38,632 nt of DNA from a virus, in IMG/VR virus record IMGVR_UViG_3300031977_002346, positions 1 to 38,632 of that record, one strand, 5' to 3'. Below are positions 27,195-35,424 of this stretch, piece by piece (position 1 is the stretch's first letter; every line of letters begins with the position of its first letter). A model generated the notes under the pieces. That model made no database searches. It was given only the letters and a program-made list of their open reading frames with translations, and had not been told where the DNA came from. A program made the position numbers and the translations under genes.

Positions 27195-27295
27195 GAATGA
27201 GAGGAAGGCTTTTGCATCGGGCTATATCGCTACAGTCGTTCAGTGCAAAAGCAAGCCGTCATCAATCGATGCGGGGGTTCGAGTCGCTCTCACTC
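27195..27295 (+). ncRNA. tRNA-like or structured RNA element
   Basis: A 101-nt segment closed by GAATGAGAG/CTCTCACTC (9 bp, one mismatch), with an internal stem GGCTTTTGCA (27207-27216) / TGCAAAAGC..GCC (27244-27257) and a T-loop-like GGTTCGAGTC (27276-27285). The T-stem would carry a G-G mismatch and no anticodon arm of normal size fits, so it is not a canonical tRNA. It lies in the only long non-coding gap of the right half. Strand given for the T-loop orientation; adjacent genes run the other way. Confidence 0.35.
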
Positions 27296-27319
27296 ACATG
27301 CTTCTCTATTTTCATTGTG

Positions 27320-28270
27320 CTAAATGATTGGAATCAATTTACCATTTTGGTATTCCAGTCGCTTAACACCTGCTCTAATCTCAGAGTCTTTTTGTGGAAG
27401 AATAACTCTTCTGTCAAAAGGCTTCAAATTATTGTTTGAAGCTTTTTCAATGTGATTTGAAAAGCTCATCTCCCTATCAAGCCACTTAATGCGATACTCA
27501 TCAATCTTAGCATCAGACAAGCCTTCCACAGTTCCCACATAAAAAACTCCACATGATTTAGCACCAGTGTTGTATTTCTGAACTAAGGAAGTTCCTGGCT
27601 TGATTGTTGCATCTGAATCTTGAGAGATGCATTGAACAATCCACCCCTTTGAAGACGACTTGATGCTGTTACCATCCCATGTATTATCCATGGCTGTCTT
27701 GATTGCATTGGTCAGTTGCGGAGTTGACTTAATATAAGACAGAGTGCCTCTTGAATGAGTGGTTGTGGACTGCTGTGCTAGTAATTTTTTAGCAATCGAA
27801 CGAATTGTGTTCGTTGGAAAGGAAGATGTTCTTCCCTTTGCCCACTTTACAACAGCATTCAAGTCATTAAGGGATGGAGTGGGACCAAATGTTTTATGAA
27901 CAAACAAGTGGCGGCGGATAAGCTTTTCTAATTCAGCTTTAGTGTTGCCCTTGCTTGGAGTATGTGCCTCGTTCTCATCAAACTGATAGTCTTCTTCCTC
28001 CTTTTGACTTGAGAAGGAAACAATGTGAGCATCAATATGAGTCCAACCCAAGACTTCAGCCGCATTAAAGCGATGATTACCAACAACAATCTTGTATAGA
28101 TTGGGGCCTTCTTTCTTGACCTCAATGCCATTCAATTGTCCATGTTTAGCCATATGAACAACAAGCCTATTTACTTGTTCTTGATCTGTTCCGCCGACAC
28201 GAAATTGTTCGCCAATGCTAGGTTTTACAATATCGCTTAATTTAATTTTTAATTTTTCAGTTTTAATCAT
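27320..28270 (-). CDS. ParB/Srx-like DNA-binding protein
   Basis: 316 residues. The N-terminal ParB/sulfiredoxin-like domain (about 1-90) contains VVGNHRFNAAEVLGW, the G-x-H-R-x-x-A motif of the nucleotide site. Residues 100-190 look like a helical DNA-binding part. The rest has no recognised family. Phage ParB-like proteins serve in partition, transcription control or nucleic-acid cleavage; none can be chosen. Own promoter and leader, ribosome site AAAGGAAAAC. Confidence 0.8.
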   Translation of the reverse strand: MIKTEKLKIKLSDIVKPSIGEQFRVGGTDQEQVNRLVVHMAKHGQLNGIEVKKEGPNLYKIVVGNHRFNAAEVLGWTHIDAHIVSFSSQKEEEDYQFDENEAHTPSKGNTKAELEKLIRRHLFVHKTFGPTPSLNDLNAVVKWAKGRTSSFPTNTIRSIAKKLLAQQSTTTHSRGTLSYIKSTPQLTNAIKTAMDNTWDGNSIKSSSKGWIVQCISQDSDATIKPGTSLVQKYNTGAKSCGVFYVGTVEGLSDAKIDEYRIKWLDREMSFSNHIEKASNNNLKPFDRRVILPQKDSEIRAGVKRLEYQNGKLIPII

Positions 28271-28347
28271 GGTTACTTTGTTTTCCTTTGCCCCTTATCT
28301 CTTTTTGTAAGAGCCTTGAGCAATCTATCAAACAACCTTTATTGATT

Positions 28348-28388
28348 GTTTATGTGTGTATTATGACATACTATTTCTCATATGTCAA
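28348..28388 (-). promoter_or_regulatory. sigma70 promoter plus conserved leader start
   Basis: TTGACA (28383-28388), 17 bp, CATAAT (28360-28365), six bases, ATAAACAATC. Confidence 0.85.
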
Positions 28389-28396
28389 GCAAAAAA

Positions 28397-28651
28397 TCAC
28401 CCATGAAGGACATTTTTTGCTTTTTGTCCAATTAATTCTGGAGTTCCAATAACAGTAATCTGTTTACCATTAGTGAATGTTACTCTCGAAAACTGTTGAG
28501 CATCATGCAAGCCCTCTGGAAGAAGACCAGAGGCATGAAGCCCAGCGGCTTTTGGATCTGCAACCATTGTCATAATGTGTGCAGAATTTACAACGATTTC
28601 TCGCAAATGATATTGGTCAGCATTTTTTACAACTTGAACTAACTTAACCAT
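28397..28651 (-). CDS. 84-aa conserved phage protein
   Basis: Begins MVKLVQVVKNADQYHLREIV. It ends with a beta-rich part (RVTFTNGKQITVIGTPELIG). The H-L-R-E-I-x-V-N and FTNGxQITVIGxPE motifs occur in small proteins of T4-like phages; the function is unknown. The start overlaps the upstream stop (AATGGTTAA). A longer frame starting at 28681 lies within the previous gene and is not needed. Confidence 0.75.
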   Translation of the reverse strand: MVKLVQVVKNADQYHLREIVVNSAHIMTMVADPKAAGLHASGLLPEGLHDAQQFSRVTFTNGKQITVIGTPELIGQKAKNVLHG

Positions 28652-29012
28652 TTTGTTCTTCGATTGTGGTGGATTCAACATTAAATTCGTCCTCTATTGC
28701 AAGAACATCCATTGGAGATACCTCTTGTGTAGATTGTGGCACTTCAACATATCTTGCGGTTGTTTCTCTGACATAGCCAGACAGAATGCTTGAACAGTCA
28801 AGCAACCTGACATCAATCTTCGCTAGTTCTTTACGAACATTGCCAATCTTCTCTAATGATTCTAGGATGTTTCCATTGTCAGCATCAGCAGCAGAAACAT
28901 GAATTTCTTCTAATAAGGATCTTAATTTTTCTTTTGTGTTCAAGATCAGTTCTGATACTGCGTTTGGAATGTCTTCTAATTCTGATTCGTAACTAACAAC
29001 AACTTTGGTCAT
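28644..29012 (-). CDS. 122-aa orphan protein
   Basis: Begins MTKVVVSYESELEDIPNAVS. A long central helix (about 20-75, ELILNTKEKLRSLLEEI and LESLEKIGNVRKELAKI) suggests a coiled coil. The C-terminal tail is acidic and polar (DVLAIEDEFNVESTT). Own promoter; ribosome site AAAGAGGATGACATG. Family not recognised. Confidence 0.7.
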   Translation of the reverse strand: MTKVVVSYESELEDIPNAVSELILNTKEKLRSLLEEIHVSAADADNGNILESLEKIGNVRKELAKIDVRLLDCSSILSGYVRETTARYVEVPQSTQEVSPMDVLAIEDEFNVESTTIEEQNG

Positions 29013-29034
29013 GTCATCCTCTTTTTGTTTGGTT

Positions 29035-29063
29035 ATTATATAATGCGATTATTGAAAAGTCAA
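29035..29063 (-). promoter_or_regulatory. sigma70 promoter
   Basis: TTGACT (29058-29063), 17 bp, TATAAT (29035-29040). Confidence 0.85.
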
Positions 29064-29716
29064 GATATTTTTTTTGCTTTCTTCAAAAATCTTTCATCAA
29101 TTTCGATTGTTCCTGAATGGCCCATTGGCAATACTTCATATCTTTTTCCGCCCTTAACAGCGTTCAATATTTCAAGATTATTCGCAATCACAAAACAGCG
29201 AACACCTTTAAGATCCTTATGTGTTTTATTTCTAAAATTGTTTCCATAAGTTTCACGAATCTTAACGAGTTCACCAATTTTAAATTGTGGTTCTTTAATT
29301 GTTTCAGTATAAACTTTCTGAGCATATTTATTGCTCATCATTTTATTATAATGCTTTCTTTCTGGAACAAAGTCTGGCTTGCTAATGATATTCCTTGCAA
29401 CAGTTGCATAATATCCAGCCTTCAAATAATACTTTGCAATGATTTTTGCCCTTTCATATTCTGTTTCAAAGTATTCTTTTTTCCATTCTTCCAGCTTGAT
29501 TCTCTGTTCTGGAGAATATCTTGACTCGATTCTTTCAAATGCAGATTGTTGTCTAGGGGTAAGCCCGCCTCTTGAGGCCAAGAAATCTTTAAGGGATTCT
29601 ACGAAATATCGACTGTCATCATTGAGTTCTTCTTTAAGAAGTTTGTCTATCCTATTGGAAAGATTAGACTTTTCGTCTATAGAAGAATCATTTGAATTAT
29701 CTGTTAAGTCTGTCAC
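29060..29716 (-). CDS. 218-aa conserved phage protein (GTG start)
   Basis: Starts at GTG (29716) behind GGAGGAG. The N-terminal ~75 residues are charged, with LTPRQQSAFERIESRYSPEQ as a compact helical motif. The C-terminal part (about 135-218) has KYAQKVYTE, FKIGELVKIRETYGNNF, then VEVLPMG-like strands, i.e. a KOW/SH3-like domain. The LTPRQ...FExIExRYS and KYAQKV...FxxGxLVxxR patterns recur in large phages. Function unknown. Confidence 0.75.
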   Translation of the reverse strand: MTDLTDNSNDSSIDEKSNLSNRIDKLLKEELNDDSRYFVESLKDFLASRGGLTPRQQSAFERIESRYSPEQRIKLEEWKKEYFETEYERAKIIAKYYLKAGYYATVARNIISKPDFVPERKHYNKMMSNKYAQKVYTETIKEPQFKIGELVKIRETYGNNFRNKTHKDLKGVRCFVIANNLEILNAVKGGKRYEVLPMGHSGTIEIDERFLKKAKKIS

Positions 29717-29736
29717 TTCTCCTCCACTTTTATATA

Positions 29737-29765
29737 AGTATAGCAGTTGTATGAGAGAATGTCAA
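29737..29765 (-). promoter_or_regulatory. sigma70 promoter
   Basis: TTGACA (29760-29765), 17 bp, TATACT (29737-29742), leading to the GTG of the 218-aa gene. Confidence 0.85.
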
Positions 29766-29774
29766 GAAAAAAGA

Positions 29775-30056
29775 TTATTGAATCACTGAGCCTATTACTG
29801 CCCCAATTGTTCCAATTAGAGCTGACACAATAAGCCAAATGAATTTTGATTGGGTCTTACGAGCATCTTCAACGGTTCTTAGTCTGGCATACAATCCTGT
29901 GTCTGGATCATACACTGCACTCTTAACCATGCTAATCTGAGAAGAGATATGTTTTTGATTCTCTTTCACATCTTCCAGAGAGTCAATAATCTTCTCTTCC
30001 AGGAAATTAACTCTAATTTCTAGCTTGGAGAGATCGTTTGCTGTGTTGCCACTCAT
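29775..30056 (-). CDS. 93-aa coiled-coil protein with C-terminal membrane anchor
   Basis: Residues 5-48 form a coiled coil (KLEIRVNFLEEKIIDSLEDV). Then YDPDTGLYARLRTVEDARKT and a C-terminal hydrophobic segment (about 70-93, IWLIVSALIGTIGAVIGSVI). The layout is like XhlA-type or BhlA-type phage membrane proteins, which assist lysis. The start at 30056 lacks a clear ribosome site; ACTATTTACAAG, a candidate late-promoter word, lies next to it. Confidence 0.7.
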   Translation of the reverse strand: MSGNTANDLSKLEIRVNFLEEKIIDSLEDVKENQKHISSQISMVKSAVYDPDTGLYARLRTVEDARKTQSKFIWLIVSALIGTIGAVIGSVIQ

Positions 30057-30082
30057 GCTTGTAAATAGTTTGAAGAGATGCC

Positions 30083-31654
30083 TTATTCTTCAACGATTGC
30101 ATAATCAGTCAACAAAAGAGTTGATGCTGCGCTTGCTGCATTCTGAAGAGCACAACGGACAACTTTCGTTGGGTCAATGATTCCATATGTATACATATTA
30201 ACAATCTCGCCTGTTGAAACATCTAGTCCTGACTCTGAGTTTGTATGATTTTTAACTTTCTCAAGCAACAATTCTGTTGGCAGGCCAGCGTTTGAGGTCA
30301 TCTTTCGGAATGGCTCTTCCAAAGCGTTGCGAACAATATCAACACCAACTTGTTGCTCTCTTGTCTCAGCATCAATATTTAATTTCTTTGCTGCTCGCAA
30401 AAGGCAAACTGATCCGCCTGGAATGATTCCTTCTTGTTGTGCAGACGATACAGCCTCAAGAGCATCCTCAACTCGATGCTTTCGCTCGACCATATCAACT
30501 TCTGTTGCTCCACCAACTTTAATGATTGCAACTGCTGAAGCTAGTCTTGTGATTCTTTCTTGAATGGCTTCACATTTCTGCATACTTGTTTCGCGTTCAA
30601 TCTCAGCCTTTAGAAGATTAACTCTTTCTTCAACCTTTTCATCGTCTTGATTGCCGCCAACAATAGTTGTGAAAGTCTTGTTTGACTCAACAGTCTCAGC
30701 AGTTCCAAGATGCTCAAGTTTAACAGATGTTAATTTAATTCCTGATTCACGAGAAACAAAAGTTCCGCCAACAGAGATGGCCAAATCAGAAAGAATATTT
30801 CTTCTCTCTTCGCCATATCTTGGTGCTTTAATTCCTGCGACTCTCATCGTGCCTTTCATTGCATTCATGATCATTGCTGCCAATGCTTGTCCAGAAATAT
30901 CTTCTGCAACAATAATAAGAGCACGGCCATCTCTTGAAGCAACTTCCAAAACTGGAAGGATGTCATCAATTGATGAAATGCTGTGGTCTGTAACAAGGAT
31001 CAGACAATCATCATGCTTCATTACACCTCTTCGCTCATCAGTGATGAATGGGTTGGCCAAAAGCCCTGAATCAAATCTAAAGCCTTCTGAAAGGACAAGA
31101 GATGTATCATTTGATTTCGCTTCTTGAATTGAAATTGCTCCATCTTTTCCAACTGCATCAACAGCTGAACCAATGATCTTTCCAATTCCTTTGTCACCAT
31201 TTGCTGAGATTGTTGCAATCTGTTCAATCTCTTCTCTTGAAGAAACTGGCTTTGCTCTTTCTTTTAATTCTGCAACAACATTTTCAACAGCCAAATCAAT
31301 TCCTCTCTTCATTTCGATTGGAGAAATGCCTGATACAAGATGTGATTGAGCCTTATCAAGAATGCCTCTTGCGAGAATTGTAGCTGTGGTTGTGCCATCG
31401 CCAGCAGATGTGTTTGTTTCTTCTGAAGCTTGTTTAATGACTTGTGCTCCCAAATTCTCAAATGGGTCTTCCAAATCAACAAACTTGGCAACTGTAACGC
31501 CATCCTTTGTGATGATTGGTTTCATCTTGTTTTGCTTGATGATTACATTTCGTCCTCGTGGACCAAGTGTTGTCCCAACTGCATCAGCAAGTTTGTTTAC
31601 GCCGTTCATAATCTTTTCGTTTAATTTACGGCTTGATTCATATTGTTTAGTCAT
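30083..31654 (-). CDS. groEL: phage-encoded GroEL-type chaperonin
   Basis: 523 residues, near full length. Equatorial motifs are TLGPRGRNV, ITKDGVTVAK, GDGTTTATILARGI (catalytic Asp in GDGTTT), and RVEDALEAVSSAQQEGIIPGG. The usual GGM-rich C-terminal tail is missing: it ends LLTDYAIVEE. It folds proteins in an ATP-driven ring; a GroES partner is not found in this window. The ATG at 31654 overlaps the HNH gene; a TTG two codons upstream is less likely. Phage GroELs are known from large myoviruses. Confidence 0.95.
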   Translation of the reverse strand: MTKQYESSRKLNEKIMNGVNKLADAVGTTLGPRGRNVIIKQNKMKPIITKDGVTVAKFVDLEDPFENLGAQVIKQASEETNTSAGDGTTTATILARGILDKAQSHLVSGISPIEMKRGIDLAVENVVAELKERAKPVSSREEIEQIATISANGDKGIGKIIGSAVDAVGKDGAISIQEAKSNDTSLVLSEGFRFDSGLLANPFITDERRGVMKHDDCLILVTDHSISSIDDILPVLEVASRDGRALIIVAEDISGQALAAMIMNAMKGTMRVAGIKAPRYGEERRNILSDLAISVGGTFVSRESGIKLTSVKLEHLGTAETVESNKTFTTIVGGNQDDEKVEERVNLLKAEIERETSMQKCEAIQERITRLASAVAIIKVGGATEVDMVERKHRVEDALEAVSSAQQEGIIPGGSVCLLRAAKKLNIDAETREQQVGVDIVRNALEEPFRKMTSNAGLPTELLLEKVKNHTNSESGLDVSTGEIVNMYTYGIIDPTKVVRCALQNAASAASTLLLTDYAIVEE

Positions 31655-32306
31655 TTCCAAATTTATCCTTTAAAATGTTGTAAAATTCTCTCAATTGTTG
31701 ATCATTGTGAGATAAAAGTCCGTCGATGGTCATATACTTTGGAAAGCCAAAACGATCAAAAATCCACTTATTTTTAGCAATTTTGTTACACCAATTGCAT
31801 TGTGGAATGATATTGTCGTCGGTCATCTCTTTTGATGGGTCCATGTGGCCTTTTTCTAATACAACCTTTTCATTTGTCCATTTGTGCAGAGTGTTTTCTT
31901 TTGCTCCGCAAGATGCACAAGAGTTTTTATATTCTCTTTTCTTGGATTCAAAATCCAATGATGATTCAATCCTTCTGGATTTGTTATAAAAATGATTTAC
32001 TTTGTTGAAGCCTTCAAAAACATACTCGCCTTTCTTAAGGGATCTGCCATTCCATTCGTTTCCATATTGCAAAACTGCAAATCCATCTTGCTTTCCAAGA
32101 TGACGAACCGACTGAATGTCAGAATGAATATTGAATTTTGTTGCAAAATGTTTTTGAACTTCTTGTTTTGTCACAAGTTTTCCTTTGTTCTTCCAAAAGT
32201 ATTCTAACATTCTTGACTTTTGTGTGCCAGAATTTGGAAACTTGATTCCTTCCTTTTTGCAAATTGATGAATCAAACTCCTGCTTCATACGAGAATAATC
32301 ATTCAT
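31647..32306 (-). CDS. HNH endonuclease, restriction-like (leaderless)
   Basis: 219 residues. The N-terminal half (about 25-75) includes a likely winged-helix (KLVTKQEVQKHFATKFN). The C-terminal part carries CASCGAKEN (zinc Cys pair), VVLEKGHMDPSKEMTDDNII and PQCNWCNKIAKNKW. The G-H-x-D...N-I-I-P-Q-C-x-x-C pattern is that of HNH-type restriction or defence nucleases. The ATG lies exactly 6 nt after a -10 box. It may act on host DNA or be a selfish element; no intron or intein is seen near it. Confidence 0.8.
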   Translation of the reverse strand: MNDYSRMKQEFDSSICKKEGIKFPNSGTQKSRMLEYFWKNKGKLVTKQEVQKHFATKFNIHSDIQSVRHLGKQDGFAVLQYGNEWNGRSLKKGEYVFEGFNKVNHFYNKSRRIESSLDFESKKREYKNSCASCGAKENTLHKWTNEKVVLEKGHMDPSKEMTDDNIIPQCNWCNKIAKNKWIFDRFGFPKYMTIDGLLSHNDQQLREFYNILKDKFGND

Positions 32307-32312
32307 GTTGTA

Positions 32313-32341
32313 ATATTAACACACGAAATGACAATCGTCAA
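32313..32341 (-). promoter_or_regulatory. sigma70 promoter, leaderless type
   Basis: TTGACG (32336-32341), 17 bp, TAATAT (32313-32318), TACAAC, ATG at 32306. Confidence 0.75.
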
Positions 32342-32345
32342 GCAA

Positions 32346-33290
32346 TTATTTTGATAAAAATTGTCTCCACTGCTCTTTTATGTTATCTATTGAAAACAGC
32401 TTTATAGCAGTTTCTCTACCTTTTTCTCCAATTTCTTTTGCGTATTCTATGTCGTTCAGAAGTTCATCACAAATCTCTCTTAACTCTTTCACATTATTTG
32501 AAATAAATCCATTAACTCCGTGAGTTATTATCGACCGCATCTCATTTAATGGATGGCCATTGTCGTAAACAACAACTGGTATGCCAGTCATTAAAGATTC
32601 TGCGAACCCTAAAGTGTATGATGCAGGTATTGTCCCAGCAGTCAAAAAGAGTCTGGAATTTGACAGCTCTCTTCGGAAATCATCATAAGATGGCTTAACA
32701 CAAAATTCACTAAAGTCATTGTTCAAGCCAAATATAATGTGTTCTTTTTTTTCAACAATGTCAAGCATTTTTGTCGATGAACACACATTTTCTCGCCTCA
32801 TCATATGATTGCAAGAAATGGCTATCCTTGGGATCTTCCCAGTATATCCATTATATTCTAACGGATCTATGCCAAACCTTATCAAGGCATCTTGGCCTGC
32901 ATAATTGCCCATAAGAGATTCTGTGGGAGAATATCTAATAAACTTTAATCCATGTTCTTCTTTTAGGCGGGCAAAATTCGCCTCCCAATTAGAATTGGAT
33001 TGTCCAATAAACCTCCAAAACAATTTTTTGCCACGAGCATATCTCTTTATTGAGTCCACCATTTGATGATGATGATAACACCAGATACAAGCATCTGCTT
33101 CTTCCAACTCAAAATAATCAAATTCAACATCTGGTCTCATATTCCCAGCTATTAGATTAGAAGAATTATAATAGAGAACCTCTTTTCCGCCGTTTGAGCA
33201 GGCTACCCTAACCTGATGTCCAAGCTCACGGAGCATTGTTACTTCATTAAATCCAAGGGTCTCGTGACACCTATAGTATACTATTTTCAT
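32346..33290 (-). CDS. GT-B glycosyltransferase (GT4-like)
   Basis: 314 residues. The N-terminal domain starts MKIVYYRCHETLGFNEV and has a Rossmann-like GHQVRVAC. The C-terminal donor-site motif is YTLGFAESLMTGIPVVVYD with HGVNGFISNNVKELREI, the usual pattern of GT4 enzymes. It transfers a sugar from a nucleotide-sugar to an unknown acceptor, such as virion surface, host polysaccharide or DNA. Start coupled to the amidase stop (TAATG). Confidence 0.8.
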   Translation of the reverse strand: MKIVYYRCHETLGFNEVTMLRELGHQVRVACSNGGKEVLYYNSSNLIAGNMRPDVEFDYFELEEADACIWCYHHHQMVDSIKRYARGKKLFWRFIGQSNSNWEANFARLKEEHGLKFIRYSPTESLMGNYAGQDALIRFGIDPLEYNGYTGKIPRIAISCNHMMRRENVCSSTKMLDIVEKKEHIIFGLNNDFSEFCVKPSYDDFRRELSNSRLFLTAGTIPASYTLGFAESLMTGIPVVVYDNGHPLNEMRSIITHGVNGFISNNVKELREICDELLNDIEYAKEIGEKGRETAIKLFSIDNIKEQWRQFLSK

Positions 33291-34066
33291 TATTTTTCCA
33301 ATATTTCTTTCAAGTTTAGGCCAGCACAATCAATTTTTCTTGATGTAATGTGATAGTGATTAACAAATCCATTATATTTTGCTGACGAAACTCTCTTATC
33401 AACAGTCGTAATTATACCATTATTTTCGGGAGTTTGTAAAGGAATGTTGTATCTTTCTGACACTGCTTTCATTAGTTTGCCCAATGCTTCGATTTGCACA
33501 GGATAGAATCCCAAATGTGGCTCAAGAGTTCTTCCGTGAACTTCTGAATCATCCCAAACAGGACGAGCACCAAAACCTTTGCTTTCATAGATTGGCTGAT
33601 ATTTTGGATAATAAGCGTTGGTTATCTCAACGCCAAGACTGACATTGTTAACTCTTCTATTGCCAGCATGATATCCAATATCGTTTGTGTCCATGATTTG
33701 ATGAATTGTCCCATCATTGTCGATTAGAAAATGCACCGATAGTTTGCGTTTTTTTAGCACATTAAAGCAACTTTTGGATGAAAGGCAGACATCCCAGTGA
33801 CATACGAACATGGATGGAATCCTTTCATTTTTTACTGTTTTATAGCAATTATTTGGCAATGAAAAGGCTCCCTCGTCATCGAATGTCTTTACCTTTTCCC
33901 AATCGATTGGAAATGGCTTTCCATTGCAAATAATATGATTCTTTGCTCCTGTTTCTTTCTTGATTAATTCTGCTTCGGCTTCCTTTTTTGCAAGCTCTCT
34001 GCGGATATCTCCACTAGGATCTTTAATCTTTACTAAAAAATCAATTGCGCTATTAAATAATTTCAT
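33290..34066 (-). CDS. N-acetylmuramoyl-L-alanine amidase (Amidase_2 type)
   Basis: 258 residues. A zinc-amidase fold: VCHWDV (His90, first zinc ligand), VHFLIDNDGTIHQIMDTNDI, GYHAGNRRVNNVSLGVEI, and NHYHITSRKIDCAGLN (second His and Cys ligands). It cuts between MurNAc and the stem peptide. About 80 N-terminal residues of charged helix precede it. No signal peptide, so it serves as endolysin or virion enzyme. Overlaps the protease gene by 14 nt. Confidence 0.9.
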   Translation of the reverse strand: MKLFNSAIDFLVKIKDPSGDIRRELAKKEAEAELIKKETGAKNHIICNGKPFPIDWEKVKTFDDEGAFSLPNNCYKTVKNERIPSMFVCHWDVCLSSKSCFNVLKKRKLSVHFLIDNDGTIHQIMDTNDIGYHAGNRRVNNVSLGVEITNAYYPKYQPIYESKGFGARPVWDDSEVHGRTLEPHLGFYPVQIEALGKLMKAVSERYNIPLQTPENNGIITTVDKRVSSAKYNGFVNHYHITSRKIDCAGLNLKEILEK

Positions 34067-34712
34067 CTGCTATGCCCCACTCAACAGCTTGTTGAGCGTC
34101 AAAGAATGTATCAGTTTTCTTCCTAAATAGTGATCTGATTTTTCTTTCGGACATGCCAGTTTCTTCAGCCAAACAAGCAATATATCTGGCCTGATACCAC
34201 TTGACTTCCTTAATATCGACTTCGAGTTCTTTAAGTGAGCCAAATTGACCACCGGAGATTGCATGAAGCATTAATCTACAGTTTTTTCCTACTTTTCGCT
34301 TGCCTTTTGTTCCAGATGCCAACAATAAGACACCAGCAGACATTACTTTGCCCATTCCGAACATTCCAATCTCAAAGTTTTGTCTGATGTCTCTAATGAC
34401 ATCATAAACTGAGAACATGTCTTGAACGCTTCCGCCTTCTGTCGAGATAATAAACTCAATTGGATCATAAGTGGTTGTTCTGATTGGATTCTCTGAATTT
34501 GCATTCTCGATTGTCTCGATGACACCAGTCTCTTTCAAATAATAAAGTGATGAAATAAGATCTCTACATTTCTCTTCATCAACTGTTCCATATAATCCTG
34601 TTGTTCTTGACTTATAGTCATCAGGAGTTGTCAAAATAATAGTATCGCTCTCAATCCCTTGGATTTCTGGGCTTTCTTCTTGCTCTGACTGGTTTGTCTT
34701 CTTTGGATTCAT
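34053..34712 (-). CDS. clpP: ClpP-family serine protease
   Basis: 219 residues. A ClpP fold: STEGGSVQDMFSVYDVIRDI, GKVMSAGVLLLASG (catalytic Ser), RLMLHAISGG (His), and TFFDAQQAVEWGIADEI (Asp region). Hexameric or heptameric proteolysis with a host or phage ATPase is possible. In phages, ClpP-like proteins can also act as prohead proteases, and the scaffold-like gene lies close by. No Clp ATPase is in the window. Ribosome site TTGAGGTAAAATATG despite a 62-nt overlap with the upstream gene. Confidence 0.85.
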   Translation of the reverse strand: MNPKKTNQSEQEESPEIQGIESDTIILTTPDDYKSRTTGLYGTVDEEKCRDLISSLYYLKETGVIETIENANSENPIRTTTYDPIEFIISTEGGSVQDMFSVYDVIRDIRQNFEIGMFGMGKVMSAGVLLLASGTKGKRKVGKNCRLMLHAISGGQFGSLKELEVDIKEVKWYQARYIACLAEETGMSERKIRSLFRKKTDTFFDAQQAVEWGIADEII

Positions 34713-34998
34713 ATTTTACCTCAAGCACTTCAAAGCTATCACCGTTCCATTTAATGTCAACGATACCAGCAATATATTGTGCAACAATTGATTTGTATTT
34801 GTCCCATTGTTTCCTGTTAATCTTTTTTGTAACTGCATTATCTAAACACCATTTTAAAACTGAGCTAACAACAAAAACTTTTGGAGCAAATATAACATTC
34901 TCATCTTGAGAAGTTAGATTTTTTTCTTTGATGAAATCCATAACATATTTTCTTTTCTTCTCTTCAAAAAGCTTATCTATGTTAGTGGAATCCGCCAT
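34651..34998 (-). CDS. 115-aa orphan protein
   Basis: Begins MADSTNIDKLFEEKKRKYVM. Helical middle (VFVVSSVLKWCLDNAV, then KKINRKQWDKYKSIV) and a C-terminus rich in Arg and Pro (VRARRKPRNPRD). The end overlaps the ClpP gene. TATTTATAAGGAG upstream is a candidate late promoter plus ribosome site. Family not recognised. Confidence 0.7.
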   Translation of the reverse strand: MADSTNIDKLFEEKKRKYVMDFIKEKNLTSQDENVIFAPKVFVVSSVLKWCLDNAVTKKINRKQWDKYKSIVAQYIAGIVDIKWNGDSFEVLEVKYESKEDKPVRARRKPRNPRD

Positions 34999-34999
34999 T

Positions 35000-35389
35000 T
35001 CATTTTCTGCTCTCCTTATAAATATTGTCTAGCTCGGCCATAACGCCATCCCAATCATGAATTTCCAGATGCCACTTGTAACTTTCAGGATAATCTTCTT
35101 TAAAGTCTTTCACAAATTGCTTCTTCCATTCAGCAAAATTTTGGTCAAATTGATTCTTATAGATCTTAACTTCTTCTGCATCAATCATCTTCTCTACAGC
35201 CAATAGACACATTTTATCAATAACTGCGACCTTATGAACACAAATGCCAATAAGCTTCATACATTCAGTTGCACACTGACTAACCATGTGTCCGTTCTGT
35301 GCATCAATGCTAGCATTAAATTTTATTGTTTTTGCAATATATCCAGCAAGAAAGGAAACTATTACAAGTAGGAGTGTGTGTTTTTCCAT
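35000..35389 (-). CDS. membrane-anchored orphan protein (129 aa, leaderless)
   Basis: MEKHTLLLVIVSFLAGYIAK is an N-terminal membrane anchor or signal. The rest is soluble and helical with six cysteines and Trp-rich helices (FAEWKKQFVKDFKEDY). The ATG lies exactly 6 nt after a perfect -10 box (TATAAT); a TTG 5 codons upstream overlaps that box. The topology would put most of the protein outside if the anchor is N-in. Confidence 0.7.
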   Translation of the reverse strand: MEKHTLLLVIVSFLAGYIAKTIKFNASIDAQNGHMVSQCATECMKLIGICVHKVAVIDKMCLLAVEKMIDAEEVKIYKNQFDQNFAEWKKQFVKDFKEDYPESYKWHLEIHDWDGVMAELDNIYKESRK

Positions 35390-35395
35390 ACAGAA

Positions 35396-35424
35396 ATTAT
35401 ACAACTATAATTCTGTGATGTCAA
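35396..35424 (-). promoter_or_regulatory. sigma70 promoter, leaderless type
   Basis: TTGACA (35419-35424), 17 bp, TATAAT (35396-35401), TTCTGT, ATG at 35389. It matches the sigma70 consensus fully. Its TTGACA includes the TGA stop of the upstream 38-aa gene. Confidence 0.9.

Noticed and set aside
27195-27295. Call as a functional canonical tRNA
   Set aside because: T-stem mismatch, no 5-bp anticodon stem with 7-nt loop and no D-arm; kept only as a tRNA-like candidate.
30083-31654. A GroES gene next to groEL
   Set aside because: The neighbours are an HNH nuclease and a coiled-coil membrane protein; no ~95-residue GroES-like sequence is visible in the window.
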